Positions 19,134-29,348 are shown, counted from the first letter of the stretch. The stretch: DNA of 64,000 nucleotides from Pseudomonas putida (GCF_030159595.1 NZ_BSKJ01000001.1:434001-498000); one strand, 5' to 3'. The notes: generated from the letters alone by a model not told the origin. Numbers and translations are program-made.

Positions 19134-19998
19134 GTTCGTCGTCCTCGACCGGGTAGCGGCTGGCGTTCAGGCTTTCCTTGATCTTGCGCAGGTGCGGCTG
19201 GAAGTCCACGCCGCGGCGTAGGGTCATGCCGGTGGCCAGCACATCGAGCACGGTCAGCTGGATGATCCGCGAGGTCATCGGCATGTAGATGTCGGTGTCC
19301 TCTGGTAACGGAATGTGCAGGCTCAGGCTGCAGGCGTTGGCCAGCGGCGAGCCGGCGGCGGTCAGGCCCAGCACCGAGGCGCCGTTTTCACGCGCCAGGC
19401 GGGCCACTTCGACCAGTTCGCGGGTGCGCCCGGTGTAGGAAATGATCACGAACAGGTCACCAGTGTGCGCCACCGAGGCCAGCATGCGCTGCATCAGCAC
19501 ATCGGCGTGGGCCGATACTGCCAGGTTGAAGCGGAAGAACTTGTGCTGGGCGTCCAGAGCCACCGGGGCCGAGGCGCCCAAGCCAAAGAAGTGGATCTGC
19601 CGGGCCTGGATCATCATGTCCACGGCGCGGCTGACCTGCTGCGGGTCCAGCTGCTGGCAGGCGCTGTCGAGCGAGGCGATGGCACTGGCGAAGATCTTCT
19701 GGGTATAGGCGGCCGGGTCATCGTCAGCTTCTACCGCACGGCTGACGTAGGCGGCGCCGCTGGCCAGGCTCTGTGCCAGTTGCAGCTTGAGTTCTGGGTA
19801 GCCGCTGACGCCGAACGAGCGGCAAAAGCGGTTGACGGTCGGTTCGCTGACCTTGGCCGCCTGGGCCAGCGCAGCAATGCTGAAACGGGTGGCTTGTTGC
19901 GGGTTGAGCAGGATGACTTCGGCGACTTTGCGTTCGGCCTTGTTCAGCTCGTCGAGGCGTCCCTGGATCTGTTCCAGGAGGTTTCGCACGCGGTCCAT
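19126..19998 (-). CDS. hexR: HexR transcriptional repressor (RpiR family)
   Basis: A 290-residue RpiR-family regulator. An N-terminal helix-turn-helix (about residues 30-65; [24 protein letters not shown]) precedes a SIS sugar-phosphate domain (about 125-255; [31 protein letters not shown]). In P. putida HexR represses zwf-pgl-eda, edd-glk and gap, and is released by 2-keto-3-deoxy-6-phosphogluconate. All of those promoters are in this window. The ATG at [11 protein letters not shown] was chosen as the family start; the open frame upstream is not conserved-looking. It diverges from zwf. Confidence 0.96.
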   Translation of the reverse strand: MDRVRNLLEQIQGRLDELNKAERKVAEVILLNPQQATRFSIAALAQAAKVSEPTVNRFCRSFGVSGYPELKLQLAQSLASGAAYVSRAVEADDDPAAYTQKIFASAIASLDSACQQLDPQQVSRAVDMMIQARQIHFFGLGASAPVALDAQHKFFRFNLAVSAHADVLMQRMLASVAHTGDLFVIISYTGRTRELVEVARLARENGASVLGLTAAGSPLANACSLSLHIPLPEDTDIYMPMTSRIIQLTVLDVLATGMTLRRGVDFQPHLRKIKESLNASRYPVEDDELN

Positions 19999-20118
19999 GG
20001 GTGTGTCCTTGGGTCGGGAAGACAGCCGGCTGTGGAAGCAGCAGGCTTTTTGCACGGTCGTCTATCGTACTGTCGGCGCGGTTGGCGTACCACTTGTCTG
20101 TAACACTTGTGTGTAATG

Positions 20119-20133
20119 TTGTGGTTTTTACTA
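20119..20133. promoter_or_regulatory. Imperfect HexR operator upstream of zwf (TTGT-N7-ACTA)
   Basis: TTGTGGTTTTTACTA matches 7 of 8 fixed bases of TTGT-N7-ACAA. It lies 68 bases before the zwf ATG and in the hexR-zwf gap. No exact match to the consensus was found in this gap. Confidence 0.55.
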
Positions 20134-20200
20134 CATTATCCCTTGAAAACCGCATCTGAAAGCGGTATTCCTAGACCAACTTTAGGAAAGAACCAACATC

Positions 20201-21670
20201 ATGGCTGCGATCAGTGTCGAACCTTGCACCTTTGCCCTGTTTGGCGCCCTCGGCGACCTGGCATTGCGCAAGCTTTTTCCTGCGCTCTACCAGCTTGACC
20301 GGGCCAACCTGTTGCACCCGGACACCCGCCTGTTGGCGTTGGCTCGCGAAGCCGGCAGCGCGCAGGAGCACCTGAACAGCATCGAGGCGCACTTGCGCCG
20401 GCATGTGCCCGAGGCGGATATCGAGCCTGCGGCACTGGGGCGCTTTCTCGCCAGGCTGAATTACCAGCACCTGGATTTCCTGCAGCCCGAGGGCTTCCTG
20501 GCCCTGGCCGAGCAGTTGCCAGGTGAGCTGCCGTTGATCGCCTACTTCGCCACGGCGGCGGCGGTGTATGGGGCCATCTGCGAGAACCTCGACAAGGCCG
20601 GCCTGGCCGCGCGCACCCGGGTAGTGCTGGAAAAACCCATTGGCCACGACCTGGAGTCGTCGCGCCGGGTCAATGATGCCGTGGCACGCTTCTTCCCGGA
20701 AAGTCGGGTCTATCGCATCGACCACTATCTGGGCAAGGAGACCGTGCAGAACCTGATTGCCCTGCGCTTCGCCAACAGCCTGTTCGAAACCCAGTGGAAC
20801 CAGAATTCGATCTCCCATGTGGAGATCACCGTCGCGGAAAAGGTCGGTATCGAAGGCCGTTGGGGCTATTTCGACAAGGCCGGCCAGCTGCGTGACATGA
20901 TTCAGAACCATTTGCTGCAGCTGCTGTGCCTGATCGCCATGGACCCGCCCAGCGAACTGTCTGCCGATGCCATTCGCGACGAGAAGGTGAAAGTGCTCAA
21001 GGCCCTGGCACCGATCACCGGCGACGGGCTAAGCACCCGTGTGGTGCGCGGCCAGTACATTGCCGGCTACAGCGAAGGCAAACCGGTGCCCGGTTACCTG
21101 GAAGAAGACAACGCCAACGCGCAGAGCGACACCGAAACGTTCGTCGCCCTGCGCGCTGACATTCGCAACTGGCGCTGGTCGGGCGTGCCGTTCTATCTGC
21201 GTACCGGCAAGCGCATGCCGCAAAAGCTGTCGCAGATCGTTATCCACTTCAAGGAAACGCCGCACTACATCTTCGCCCCGGAACAGCGTTTGCAGATCGG
21301 TAACAAGCTGATCATCCGCCTGCAACCGGACGAAGGCATTTCTTTACGCGTGATGACCAAAGAGCAGGGCCTGGACAAGGGGATGCAACTGCGCAGCGGC
21401 CCGTTGCAGCTGAATTTTTCCGATACCTGGCGCAGTGCGCGGATTCCGGATGCCTACGAGCGATTGTTGCTCGAAGTGATGCGCGGCAATCAGAACCTGT
21501 TCGTGCGCAAGGACGAAATCGAATATGCCTGGAAGTGGTGCGACCAGTTGATCGCTGGCTGGCGTAACGCAGGCGATGCGCCCAAGCCATACGCGGCGGG
21601 CTCCTGGGGGCCAATGAGCTCGATTGCACTGATCACACGCGATGGGAGGGCGTGGTATGGGGATATCTGA
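20201..21670 (+). CDS. zwf: Glucose-6-phosphate 1-dehydrogenase
   Basis: A 489-residue G6PDH that oxidises glucose-6-phosphate to 6-phosphogluconolactone. The coenzyme fingerprint is [10 protein letters not shown] (residues 15-24; many homologues have GASGDL). EKPIGHD is at 144-150 and the substrate-binding RIDHYLGKE at 172-180. AGGAAAG lies upstream of the ATG. It is the first gene of zwf-pgl-eda, divergent from and probably repressed by HexR. Length is normal for the family. Confidence 0.97.
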   Translation: MAAISVEPCTFALFGALGDLALRKLFPALYQLDRANLLHPDTRLLALAREAGSAQEHLNSIEAHLRRHVPEADIEPAALGRFLARLNYQHLDFLQPEGFLALAEQLPGELPLIAYFATAAAVYGAICENLDKAGLAARTRVVLEKPIGHDLESSRRVNDAVARFFPESRVYRIDHYLGKETVQNLIALRFANSLFETQWNQNSISHVEITVAEKVGIEGRWGYFDKAGQLRDMIQNHLLQLLCLIAMDPPSELSADAIRDEKVKVLKALAPITGDGLSTRVVRGQYIAGYSEGKPVPGYLEEDNANAQSDTETFVALRADIRNWRWSGVPFYLRTGKRMPQKLSQIVIHFKETPHYIFAPEQRLQIGNKLIIRLQPDEGISLRVMTKEQGLDKGMQLRSGPLQLNFSDTWRSARIPDAYERLLLEVMRGNQNLFVRKDEIEYAWKWCDQLIAGWRNAGDAPKPYAAGSWGPMSSIALITRDGRAWYGDI

Positions 21671-22370
21671 ACTGAAATTGCCAGCGGCCGTGAAGGCTCA
21701 TAGCCTGGCGGATGCCAAGGCACTGGCCGCAACCCTGGCCCATGACGTGGCCGAGCGCCTTCGTGCGGCCATCGCTGCAAAGGGCCAAGCCTGCGTGGTG
21801 CTGTCCGGCGGCCGCAGCCCGGTGCCGTTCCTGGAGAAGCTGGCCAGTGAAAACCTGGACTGGTCCAAGGTCACCGTCAGCTTGGCCGATGAGCGCTGGG
21901 TGCCGGTGGAGCATCCCGACAGCAACGCCGGCCTGCTGGCCCGCCACCTGTTCAAGGGCGCAGCGGCCAAGGCCCGTTTCGTTGGCCTGTACCAGCAGGC
22001 GGAGAACCTCGATGCCGCTGCACTCAAGGCCGACCAGGCCTTGGCGGGGCTGCCGCCTATCGATGTACTGGTGCTGGGCATGGGCGACGATGGCCATACC
22101 GCCTCGTTGTTCCCGGCCAGCCCCAACCTGGAAGCAGGCCTGGACCTGTCCAGCCCGCGCCGCTGCCTGCCGCTGCTGGCACCGAGCGTGCCACACCAGC
22201 GGCTGTCGATGACCCGCTCGCTGCTGGCCAGCGCAGCCTTCATCGCGCTGTCCGTGCAAGGCCCGGGCAAACTCGCTACCCTGCGCGCCGCGCTGGCTGG
22301 CAACGACCTCACTGAAATGCCGATTCGCGCTTTTCTTCACGACCCCCTGGACATCTACTGGTGCCCATGA
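21657..22370 (+). CDS. pgl: 6-phosphogluconolactonase
   Basis: A 237-residue DevB/Pgl-type lactonase of the NagB/SIS fold that hydrolyses 6-phosphogluconolactone to 6-phosphogluconate. The [17 protein letters not shown] loop (about residues 43-59), [19 protein letters not shown] and the catalytic-loop [13 protein letters not shown] are all present. The ATG at 21657 overlaps the end of zwf by 14 bases and has GGGAGGG upstream. Confidence 0.96.
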   Translation: MGISELKLPAAVKAHSLADAKALAATLAHDVAERLRAAIAAKGQACVVLSGGRSPVPFLEKLASENLDWSKVTVSLADERWVPVEHPDSNAGLLARHLFKGAAAKARFVGLYQQAENLDAAALKADQALAGLPPIDVLVLGMGDDGHTASLFPASPNLEAGLDLSSPRRCLPLLAPSVPHQRLSMTRSLLASAAFIALSVQGPGKLATLRAALAGNDLTEMPIRAFLHDPLDIYWCP

Positions 22371-22387
22371 GCCAAGGATCCACTGTC

Positions 22388-23068
22388 ATGACCACCCTCG
22401 AACGCCCACAGCCAAAGCTCTCGATGGCCGACAAGGCCGCCCGGATCGATGCCATCTGCGAAAAGGCGCGCATCCTGCCGGTGATCACCATCGCCCGTGA
22501 GGAAGACATCCTGCCGCTGGCTGATGCCCTGGCCGCTGGCGGCATCCGTACCCTGGAAGTGACCCTGCGCTCGCAGCATGGCCTGAAGGCCATCCAGGTG
22601 CTGCGTGAGCAGCGCCCGGAGCTGTGCGTAGGCGCAGGCACCGTGCTCGATCGCAGCATGTTCGCTGCTGTTGAAGCAGCGGGTGCGCAGTTCGTCGTTA
22701 CCCCGGGCATAACCCAGGACATTCTAGAGGCCGGCGTGGACAGTGAAATCCCGCTGCTGCCAGGTATCAGCACACCGTCCGAAATCATGATGGGCTACGC
22801 CTTGGGTTACCGCCGCTTCAAGTTGTTCCCGGCGGAAATCAGCGGCGGTGTTGCAGCGATCAAGGCCTTTGGCGGGCCGTTCGGTGATATTCGCTTCTGC
22901 CCAACCGGTGGCGTCAACCCAGCCAACGTACGCAATTACATGGCGTTGCCTAATGTGATGTGCGTGGGCGGGACCTGGATGCTCGACAGCAGCTGGATCA
23001 AGAACGGCGACTGGGCGCGAATCGAAGCGTGCAGCGCGGAGGCGATGGCGCTGCTGGACGCCAACTGA
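22388..23068 (+). CDS. eda: KDPG aldolase (2-keto-3-deoxy-6-phosphogluconate aldolase)
   Basis: A 226-residue class I aldolase that cleaves KDPG to pyruvate and glyceraldehyde-3-phosphate, closing the Entner-Doudoroff path. The general base Glu57 lies in LEVTLRS. The Schiff-base lysine is Lys145 in FKLFPAE. The phosphate-binding GGVNPANV segment is late in the protein. The ATG preceded by AAGGAT was chosen; an ATG seven codons upstream overlaps the pgl stop and is possible. A strong terminator follows. Confidence 0.97.
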   Translation: MTTLERPQPKLSMADKAARIDAICEKARILPVITIAREEDILPLADALAAGGIRTLEVTLRSQHGLKAIQVLREQRPELCVGAGTVLDRSMFAAVEAAGAQFVVTPGITQDILEAGVDSEIPLLPGISTPSEIMMGYALGYRRFKLFPAEISGGVAAIKAFGGPFGDIRFCPTGGVNPANVRNYMALPNVMCVGGTWMLDSSWIKNGDWARIEACSAEAMALLDAN

Positions 23069-23093
23069 ATTTGTTGTGTGCTTTACGGCTTAT

Positions 23094-23121
23094 GGGGCGC
23101 TTGGTCGGCGCCCCTTTTTTT
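23094..23121 (+). terminator. Intrinsic terminator of zwf-pgl-eda
   Basis: GGGGCGC stem, seven-base loop, GCGCCCC, then seven T's, 25 bases after the eda stop. Confidence 0.93.
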
Positions 23122-23153
23122 GCCTGTAATTCTTGTAGGGCCAGAACAGGCAA

Positions 23154-23183
23154 CAAAAAAGCCCGCATCAAACGATGCGGGCT
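23154..23183 (-). terminator. Intrinsic terminator of leuA
   Basis: On the minus strand a perfect 10-bp stem (AGCCCGCATC/GATGCGGGCT, four-base loop) is followed by a T-run, 22 bases past the leuA stop. Confidence 0.93.
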
Positions 23184-23205
23184 TCTTCATTCATCACACC
23201 AGGGC

Positions 23206-24879
23206 TCAGGCCGCCTTGGCTTCCTGCTGGCTCAGCGAGCGGTTCAGTGCGCTGAACAGCGCCTTGAAGCTGGCCGTGGTGATGTTTTCATCGATACCCA
23301 CACCATGCACCGGACGGCCACCGGCCACGCGCAGTTCAATGTAGGCCGCGGCCTTGGCATTGGTGCCCGCACCAATGGCGTGTTCGTTGTAGTCCATGAT
23401 TTCCACGGCAATCGGCAGGCCGGCCACCAGCGCTTCCAGGGCGCCATTGCCCTTGCCGCGCCAGTGCAGGGTGGTCTCGCCTTCACCGGCAACTTCCACT
23501 TCCACGGCGCTGTGGCCGTTTTCTTCCTGCAGGCGGTGGCTGACCAGCGCGTATGGCGCGTTGGCCTGGAGGTATTCCTTGTGCAGCAGGCTGTAGATCT
23601 GCTGGGCGGTCATTTCCAGGCCCAGGCGGTCGGTTTCACCCTGGACGACCTGGCTGAATTCGATCTGCATGCGGCGTGGCAGGCTGATGCCGTATTCCTG
23701 CTCGAGCAGGTAGGTGATGCCGCCTTTGCCCGACTGGCTGTTGACGCGGATTACCGCCTCGTAGCTGCGGCCGATGTCGGCCGGGTCAATCGGCAGGTAC
23801 GGCACTTCCCACAGTTCGCCTTCCTGCTGCTTGGCGAAGCCCTTGCGGATGGCGTCCTGGTGCGAGCCGGAGAACGCGGTGTGAACCAGGTCGCCCACAT
23901 ACGGGTGACGTGGGTGCACCGGCAGCTGGTTGCACTCTTCGACCACCTTGCGCACGCCGTCGATGTCGGAGAAGTCCAGCAGCGGGTCGATGCCCTGGGT
24001 GTAGAGGTTCAGTGCCAGCGTCACCAGGTCGACGTTACCGGTACGCTCGCCGTTGCCGAACAGGCAGCCTTCGGCGCGGTCGGCACCGGCCATCAAGCCC
24101 AGTTCGGTGGCAGCGATGCCGGTGCCACGGTCGTTATGGCAGTGCAGGCTGATGATCACGCTGTCACGGCGGCTGACATTGCGGCAGAACCACTCGATCT
24201 GGTCGGCGTAGATGTTCGGCGTGGACACTTCCACGGTGGCCGGCAGGTTGAGGATGATCTTGTGCTCAGGCGTCGGGTTCCACACCTCGATGACTGCGTC
24301 ACAGACTTCCTTGGCGAACTCCATTTCGGTGGCGCTGAAGGTTTCTGGCGAGTACTGGAAGGTCCACTGGGTTTCCGGCTGCTGGGCAGCGTATTTGACG
24401 AACAGCTTGGCCGCGTTCACCGCGATGTCCTTCACGCCTTGCTTGTCCTGGTTGAAGACGATGCGGCGGAACGACGGGCTGGTGGCGTTGTACAGGTGGA
24501 CGATGGCTTTCTTGGCACCGCGCAGCGATTCGAAGGTACGGGCGATCAGGTCTTCACGGGCCTGGGTGAGCACCTGGATGGTGGTGTCATCCGGAATATG
24601 GCCGTCTTGAATGAGGGTACGCACGAAGTCGAAGTCGGTTTGCGAGGCAGACGGGAACGAGGCTTCGATTTCCTTCACGCCCACCTGCACCAGGGTCTTC
24701 CAGAAGCGCAGTTTCTTCTCCGAATCCATCGGCTCGATCAGCGACTGGTTGCCATCACGCAGGTCGGAGCTGCACCAGATCGGCGCGGCAGTGATGGTCT
24801 TCGACGGCCAGGTGCGGTCAGGCAGGTCGATGGTCGGGAAAGCGCGGTACTTCTTCGAAGGGTCTTTGAGCATGGTCAT
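23206..24879 (-). CDS. leuA: 2-isopropylmalate synthase
   Basis: A 557-residue homolog of the long LeuA type (as in actinobacteria and pseudomonads). It condenses acetyl-CoA with 2-ketoisovalerate, the first step of leucine synthesis. The N-terminal [25 protein letters not shown] region carries the metal-site Arg-Asp. The HxH metal ligands are in [12 protein letters not shown], and [11 protein letters not shown] is the signature loop. The C-terminal third is the LeuA allosteric domain for leucine feedback. AAGGAT precedes the ATG. A leucine-rich leader peptide lies upstream on the same strand. Confidence 0.97.
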   Translation of the reverse strand: MTMLKDPSKKYRAFPTIDLPDRTWPSKTITAAPIWCSSDLRDGNQSLIEPMDSEKKLRFWKTLVQVGVKEIEASFPSASQTDFDFVRTLIQDGHIPDDTTIQVLTQAREDLIARTFESLRGAKKAIVHLYNATSPSFRRIVFNQDKQGVKDIAVNAAKLFVKYAAQQPETQWTFQYSPETFSATEMEFAKEVCDAVIEVWNPTPEHKIILNLPATVEVSTPNIYADQIEWFCRNVSRRDSVIISLHCHNDRGTGIAATELGLMAGADRAEGCLFGNGERTGNVDLVTLALNLYTQGIDPLLDFSDIDGVRKVVEECNQLPVHPRHPYVGDLVHTAFSGSHQDAIRKGFAKQQEGELWEVPYLPIDPADIGRSYEAVIRVNSQSGKGGITYLLEQEYGISLPRRMQIEFSQVVQGETDRLGLEMTAQQIYSLLHKEYLQANAPYALVSHRLQEENGHSAVEVEVAGEGETTLHWRGKGNGALEALVAGLPIAVEIMDYNEHAIGAGTNAKAAAYIELRVAGGRPVHGVGIDENITTASFKALFSALNRSLSQQEAKAA

Positions 24880-24955
24880 GGAAGCAATCCTTTTGTGTGC
24901 GGCCGAGATCGGGCCTGCCGAGCGATAACGAGATGAAGAGGCGAGGCGACGCGAT

Positions 24956-25033
24956 TCAACCTGGTAGTCGGGCGCTGACCAGGCAGAGGCTGCGATGTTG
25001 TCGGAGCAGGATGAGGGTGCTGAAGGTTTTCAT
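24956..25033 (-). CDS. leuL: Leucine-rich leader peptide upstream of leuA (candidate attenuator)
   Basis: A 25-codon open frame begins [12 protein letters not shown] and ends SARLPG-stop. Six of 25 residues are leucine, using CTC, CTG and CTA codons, with three in the stretch LILL. It lies 76 bases upstream of leuA on the same strand. In the RNA, CCTGGT within the reading frame can pair with ACCAGG at its end, and downstream GGCC/GGCC can form a second hairpin. No T-run follows, so control by classical intrinsic termination is not evident; Rho or translation-coupled control is possible. GAAGG sits unusually close to the ATG. Function is inferred from composition and position. Confidence 0.6.
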   Translation of the reverse strand: MKTFSTLILLRQHRSLCLVSARLPG

Positions 25034-25208
25034 GCCTTCAAACTTAACCAGTGAGATGGGGGATGGCAAGCGTTCGGGGAAAATTGAGAGGAATGCTTAA
25101 AAAAAGCTCTTTGGCGAGATTTTATAGCTTATGTTCTTTGAGTGCTTCTTGATTCTTGCGTGGTATTTTTCGATGGCGCAAGCCAGAGCATTTGATGCTG
25201 CCTGTGCT

Positions 25209-25302
25209 GGCCTCTTCGCGGGTAAACCCGCTCCCACAGGTATCGCGCCGCGTCTGAAAGCTGCGCTGCACCTGTGGGAGCGGGTTTACCCGCGAAGAGG
25301 CC
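25209..25302. repeat. REP pair 3 (inverted)
   Basis: Inverted REP copies at 25209-25240 and 25271-25302 in the gap between the M23 peptidase stop and the leuA promoter region. The rest of the 24880-25321 gap holds the leuA leader and an AT-rich stretch (about 25080-25135) that probably contains the leuA promoter. Confidence 0.9.
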
Positions 25303-25321
25303 GACATAGGCAGCACAGGTT

Positions 25322-26149
25322 TCAGGGCTGGAACGCGCCAATGAAAATCGCCGGGTCCACCCGCGCATCATTCAAGCTGACATTCCAGTGCATATGCGGC
25401 CCGGTCGCCCGCCCGGTGGAGCCCACACGCCCGACCACCTCGCCACGACGCAGCTGCTGCCCCACCTGCACATCGATCTTCGACATGTGGCAGAACATGC
25501 TGATGAAGCCCTGCCCATGGTCGACGAACACTGTGCGGCCATTGAAGAAGTAGTCCCCCACCAGAATCACCTTGCCATTGGCCGGGGTCTTGATCGGTGT
25601 GCCCGCCGGCACCGCGAAGTCCAGCCCGGCATGCGGGTTGCGTTCTTCGCCATTGAAGAACCGGCGTACGCCAAACTTGCTCGACAGTGGCCCGTTGACC
25701 GGCTTGTCGAGGATCAGGTTGCTTGGCAGGCTCGGGCTGAAGCTGCGGTAGGCCTTGATCTGCTCGGCCAGTTCGCGGTCGATGCGCTTGAGGTCGGCCG
25801 GGTTCGGGTTGACCTGACGGGTGTTCTTCAGGGTGATGCGCTGTTCGGGGTATTTCTTGCTCCCCACGCTGAAGGGTAGCGTGCGTCCGCCCTGGTTCAG
25901 CGTGGCGGTGCCGGGCTTCTGGGTCAGCGGGATACCGACGATGGCCAGCCAGGTGTCCTGCTCCTTCACCACCAGTACCGGCTTGCCGTCGAAGCGGGCA
26001 CTGGGCGCGCTGGCGCCGGGGCCGAGGTCGACCACTGCAACGCCGCCGGGCACCGGCTTGTTCAACGTGCGGGTGATGTAGCTGGCCTGGGCGCCGCCGG
26101 CCAGCAGCAACAGGGAAAGGGCAAGCAGGGGCGCGAACAGGCGGGGCAT
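25322..26149 (-). CDS. M23-family (LytM-like) peptidoglycan endopeptidase
   Basis: A 275-residue exported peptidase. A signal peptide (residues 1-22, LLALSLLLLAGGAQA) precedes a beta-rich domain. The C-terminal M23 domain (about 165-265) has metal ligands in HAGLDFAVP (HxxxD) and in GPHMHWNVSL (HxH). All Zn ligands are present, so it should be an active endopeptidase cleaving peptide cross-links of peptidoglycan. It lies three bases downstream of xseA on the same strand, an arrangement common in pseudomonads. Confidence 0.93.
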   Translation of the reverse strand: MPRLFAPLLALSLLLLAGGAQASYITRTLNKPVPGGVAVVDLGPGASAPSARFDGKPVLVVKEQDTWLAIVGIPLTQKPGTATLNQGGRTLPFSVGSKKYPEQRITLKNTRQVNPNPADLKRIDRELAEQIKAYRSFSPSLPSNLILDKPVNGPLSSKFGVRRFFNGEERNPHAGLDFAVPAGTPIKTPANGKVILVGDYFFNGRTVFVDHGQGFISMFCHMSKIDVQVGQQLRRGEVVGRVGSTGRATGPHMHWNVSLNDARVDPAIFIGAFQP

Positions 26150-26152
26150 GTG

Positions 26153-27532
26153 TCAGTCCAGTAGTGAGAGGGTGACCGGGGTCAGGTGGTTGTCTTCGAC
26201 CCGCACTTGCAGTTCGCCTTCGTTCAGGCGGGCGGTCAGGCGCTGGCCGTTGCGCGTCTGTTCGGCGCTGCGGATGGCCTGGCCTTGTTCATCCAGCAAA
26301 ATGCTGTAGCCGCGGGCGAGGGTGGCCAGCGGGCTGACCACCTGCAGTGTCTGCAACTGGGCCTGGAAGCGTTGGCGGCGGTCTTTGAGCACGTCGCGCA
26401 TGGCCCGTGGCAGGCGCTCGGCCAGGCTGTCCAGGCGCTGGCTCAGCAGTTTCAGGTTGCGCCCCGGGTGCTGTGCAGCCAAGCGGGTATCCAGGCGTGC
26501 CAGGCGCTCGCGGCGCTGGTTGAGGCTGAGCATGAAGGCGCGGCGCAGGCGCATGTCCAGGTCGTCCAGGCGCTGCGCCTGCTGGCGCAAACGCTCGCCT
26601 GGGTGGCGCAGGCGCCGAGCCAGTGAATCCAGGCGCAGGCGGTCGTGGGTCAGGCGGTTCTGCATGCGCAGCAGCAGGCGCCGTTGCAGGCCGTCCAGTC
26701 GCTGCTGCAAGCCACTGTTGTCGGGGGCCAGTAGTTCGGCGGCAGCAGACGGTGTGGGCGCGCGTACGTCGGCGACAAAGTCGCTGATCGACACATCGGT
26801 TTCATGGCCCACGGCGCTGACAATTGGTGTAACGCAGGCGGCAACCGCACGCGCCACGGCTTCTTCGTTGAAGCACCACAGGTCTTCCAGCGAGCCACCA
26901 CCACGCGCCAGGATCAGCGCATCGAAACCGAGGCTGTCGGCCAGGTGGATGGCGCGCACGATCTGTGCAATGGCTTCGCGGCCCTGTACTGCGGTGGGGA
27001 TCAGGTTCAGTTCCACCTGCGGGGCACGGCGGCCGAACACGCTGATGATGTCGCGGATCACTGCGCCGGTGGGTGAAGTGATGATGCCGATGCGCTGCGG
27101 GTGGGCCGGCAGCGGTTTCTTGCGTTCGGCGCTGAACAGCCCCTCCGTCCCGAGCTTTTCTTTCAGCGCCTCGAACGCCAGGCGCAGCGCGCCATCGCCG
27201 GCTGGCTCGACGGTGTCGAGAATCAGCTGATAGTCGCCACGTCCCTCGAACAGTGAAACCTTGCCGCGTACCCGCACTGCCAGGCCGTCGCGCAGGGCCT
27301 GGCGCACCCGCGTGGCGCTTTGCCGGAACAGCGCGCAGCGCACCTGGGCGCCGCTGTCCTTGAGGGTGAAGTACATGTGGCCGGACGCTGGGCGGGCGAG
27401 GTTGGAGATCTCGCCTTCCACCCAGACGCTGCGGAACACGTCTTCCAGCAGCACGCGGGCGCGGCCGTTGAGTTGGCTGACGGTAAGGACCTCACGGTCC
27501 AGGCCGAGTCGTTCGAAGGGGTCTTTGATCAT
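26153..27532 (-). CDS. xseA: Exodeoxyribonuclease VII large subunit
   Basis: A 459-residue XseA. The N-terminal OB-fold (about residues 15-110; LTVSQLNGRARVLLEDVF, VEGEISNLARPASGHMYFTLKD) binds single-stranded DNA. The catalytic region has the family motifs GIITSPTGAVIRD, LARGGGSLEDLWCFNEE and SAVGHETDVSISDFVADVRAPTP. A long coiled coil rich in Arg/Leu follows (about 285-400). With XseB (not here) it degrades single-stranded DNA. The ATG at MIKDPFERL was chosen; it overlaps the end of the upstream LysR gene by 41 bases. Confidence 0.96.
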   Translation of the reverse strand: MIKDPFERLGLDREVLTVSQLNGRARVLLEDVFRSVWVEGEISNLARPASGHMYFTLKDSGAQVRCALFRQSATRVRQALRDGLAVRVRGKVSLFEGRGDYQLILDTVEPAGDGALRLAFEALKEKLGTEGLFSAERKKPLPAHPQRIGIITSPTGAVIRDIISVFGRRAPQVELNLIPTAVQGREAIAQIVRAIHLADSLGFDALILARGGGSLEDLWCFNEEAVARAVAACVTPIVSAVGHETDVSISDFVADVRAPTPSAAAELLAPDNSGLQQRLDGLQRRLLLRMQNRLTHDRLRLDSLARRLRHPGERLRQQAQRLDDLDMRLRRAFMLSLNQRRERLARLDTRLAAQHPGRNLKLLSQRLDSLAERLPRAMRDVLKDRRQRFQAQLQTLQVVSPLATLARGYSILLDEQGQAIRSAEQTRNGQRLTARLNEGELQVRVEDNHLTPVTLSLLD

Positions 27533-28448
27533 GGCGGGCATCATAAAGGACATCGGCCCCGGTTGTCTGTCCCGGCTCCATCGCCGCCACGAACTGGCGC
27601 ACCATCCGCCCTGAATCGCGCCGACAAGCCAGCGCCACGGTGCTTTGGCAATCACCTTCCAGCGTCACGAAGCGGACCGAAACCGGCGCAATATCGCGCA
27701 TGCATTCCGGCAGCAATGCCACCCCGAACCCCGCCTGAATCAGCTGCAACTGCGTCGTCTTGCGTGACAGCACTTGCGCGGCTTGCGGGAAAAAGCCTGC
27801 CTCCATGCACAACGAAGCCGACAGGTAACTCAGCCCGCCACGGTCGCGATGCGGGATGGAAATGAAGCGTTCTTCCCTCAACTGCTCCAGTTGAACGTGC
27901 TGCGCGTTGGCCAGCGGATGCCCAGCGGCGACCGCCAGCAACAACGGTTCGCTGAACAGTTCATGCAGCACCACGCCATCATGCTGGCGCAGCACCGGCA
28001 AGCGCAGCAGGCCGATATCCAGCCGCCCGGCAGCAATATCCTCCAGCTGGGCCTCTGAAGACTGCTGCGCGATTTCCAGCGAAACCCCAGGGTTGTCCCG
28101 CAGATAGCCCCCCAGGCGAGCCAGCAACGGGCCGGTCAGTGGCACGGTACTGGAATGGTTCAGGCGCAGGCTGCCCTGCAACCCCTCGCCAATGTCGCGG
28201 GTTACCCGCTCTGCTTGCGCCAGGTCGGCCAGCAAGCGGCGTGCGCGTTCCAGCAAGGCCTGGCCGGCCAGTGTCAGGCGCGGCAGGCGTGCAGTGCGTT
28301 CGAACAGTGGCGTGCCCAGTTGCTGCTCCAGTTCCTTGATCTGCCGGCTCAGCGCCGACTGGGCGATGTACAGCCGTTCGGCGGCGCCGCTGAAGCTGCC
28401 GCACTCGGCAATTTCCACGAAGTAACGCAACTGGCGGATCGACGTCAT
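27492..28448 (-). CDS. LysR-family transcriptional regulator
   Basis: A 318-residue LTTR. The N-terminal winged helix (residues 1-60; LRYFVEIAECGSFSGAAERLYIAQSALSRQIKELE) is followed by a LysR substrate-binding domain (about 90-295) of the BenM/CatM-like group. The ligand is unknown. It diverges from a TSUP permease gene across 97 bases, so it most likely controls that permease. The C-terminus overlaps the xseA start. Confidence 0.9.
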   Translation of the reverse strand: MTSIRQLRYFVEIAECGSFSGAAERLYIAQSALSRQIKELEQQLGTPLFERTARLPRLTLAGQALLERARRLLADLAQAERVTRDIGEGLQGSLRLNHSSTVPLTGPLLARLGGYLRDNPGVSLEIAQQSSEAQLEDIAAGRLDIGLLRLPVLRQHDGVVLHELFSEPLLLAVAAGHPLANAQHVQLEQLREERFISIPHRDRGGLSYLSASLCMEAGFFPQAAQVLSRKTTQLQLIQAGFGVALLPECMRDIAPVSVRFVTLEGDCQSTVALACRRDSGRMVRQFVAAMEPGQTTGADVLYDARHDQRPLRTTRPGP

Positions 28449-28545
28449 GTCATGCCTTTTCGAGATGGCTATGGTGAGAAAGGTATATTAGTCGGCATGG
28501 CTCATGGCTGGCTAACCTTGGCCTGTCTTTCCAGGAACTGCTGCC

Positions 28546-29301
28546 ATGTTTGCCCAACTGTCGTTATCCGGCCTTGACTGGCTGCCCATCCTGTTCGGTG
28601 TCGGTGCTGCCTACATCGTTTTTGGCATCGCCGGCTTCGGTACAGCGCTGGTGGCCGGCCCTGTGCTGATCCACTTCATGCCGTTGTCACGCATCATCCC
28701 GCTGCTGGTGTTGCTGGACTTCGTTGCCGCGTTCGGCAACCTGCTGCCATCGCGCCGGGATGTGGTGCGCAGCGAGTTGTTGCGGCTGCTGCCGTTCATG
28801 GCTGTGGGCTGTACGCTGGGCGTGGTATTCCTGCTGCAACTGAAGTCCGATCTGCTGTTGCTGCTGATGGGGCTGTTCGTGACTGCCTACGCCGTTTATG
28901 GCCTGGCGATGAAGGTACGGCCAGCGAAACTATCGGGCATCTGGGCAGTGCCGATGGGCACGGTAGGCGGGTTGTTCGGCGCGCTGTTCGGCAGTGGTGG
29001 CTTCCTTTATGCGATCTACCTGAGTGCACGTCTTGACGTAAAGGAGCAGGTGCGCGCGACGCAGAGTGCACTGATCAGTTGCAGTACCATCGTCCGGTTG
29101 TCCCTGTTCCTGATTGCCGGTGTCTATGCCGACCAAAGCCTGTTGCTGCTCGCCGTCTGTTTGCTACCCGTCATGTTCGTCGGCCTCTGGGTGGGGCGCA
29201 GACTAACCAATCGACTGTCACGTGAAGCCTTTGTACGCTTGGTCACCTGGCTGGTGCTGGCCAGCGGCCTGGCGTTGATTGGTCGCTACCTGAGCGCCTG
29301 A
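28546..29301 (+). CDS. TSUP (TauE/SafE) family permease
   Basis: A 251-residue membrane protein with about eight helices in two homologous halves. The first half has FGIAGFGTALVAGPVLIHF and the second has GGLFGALFGSGGFLYAIYLS, the paired glycine-rich signatures of TauE/SafE proteins. Family members export or import sulfonates, sulfite or organic acids; the substrate here cannot be read from sequence. CAGGAA precedes the ATG. A TATATT -10-like hexamer lies at 28484-28489 in the LysR-facing gap. Confidence 0.88.
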   Translation: MFAQLSLSGLDWLPILFGVGAAYIVFGIAGFGTALVAGPVLIHFMPLSRIIPLLVLLDFVAAFGNLLPSRRDVVRSELLRLLPFMAVGCTLGVVFLLQLKSDLLLLLMGLFVTAYAVYGLAMKVRPAKLSGIWAVPMGTVGGLFGALFGSGGFLYAIYLSARLDVKEQVRATQSALISCSTIVRLSLFLIAGVYADQSLLLLAVCLLPVMFVGLWVGRRLTNRLSREAFVRLVTWLVLASGLALIGRYLSA

Positions 29302-29348
29302 GCGGTAGAATTGCGTCATTACCGCAGTTTTTCAGGTTTTTCCTGTTC

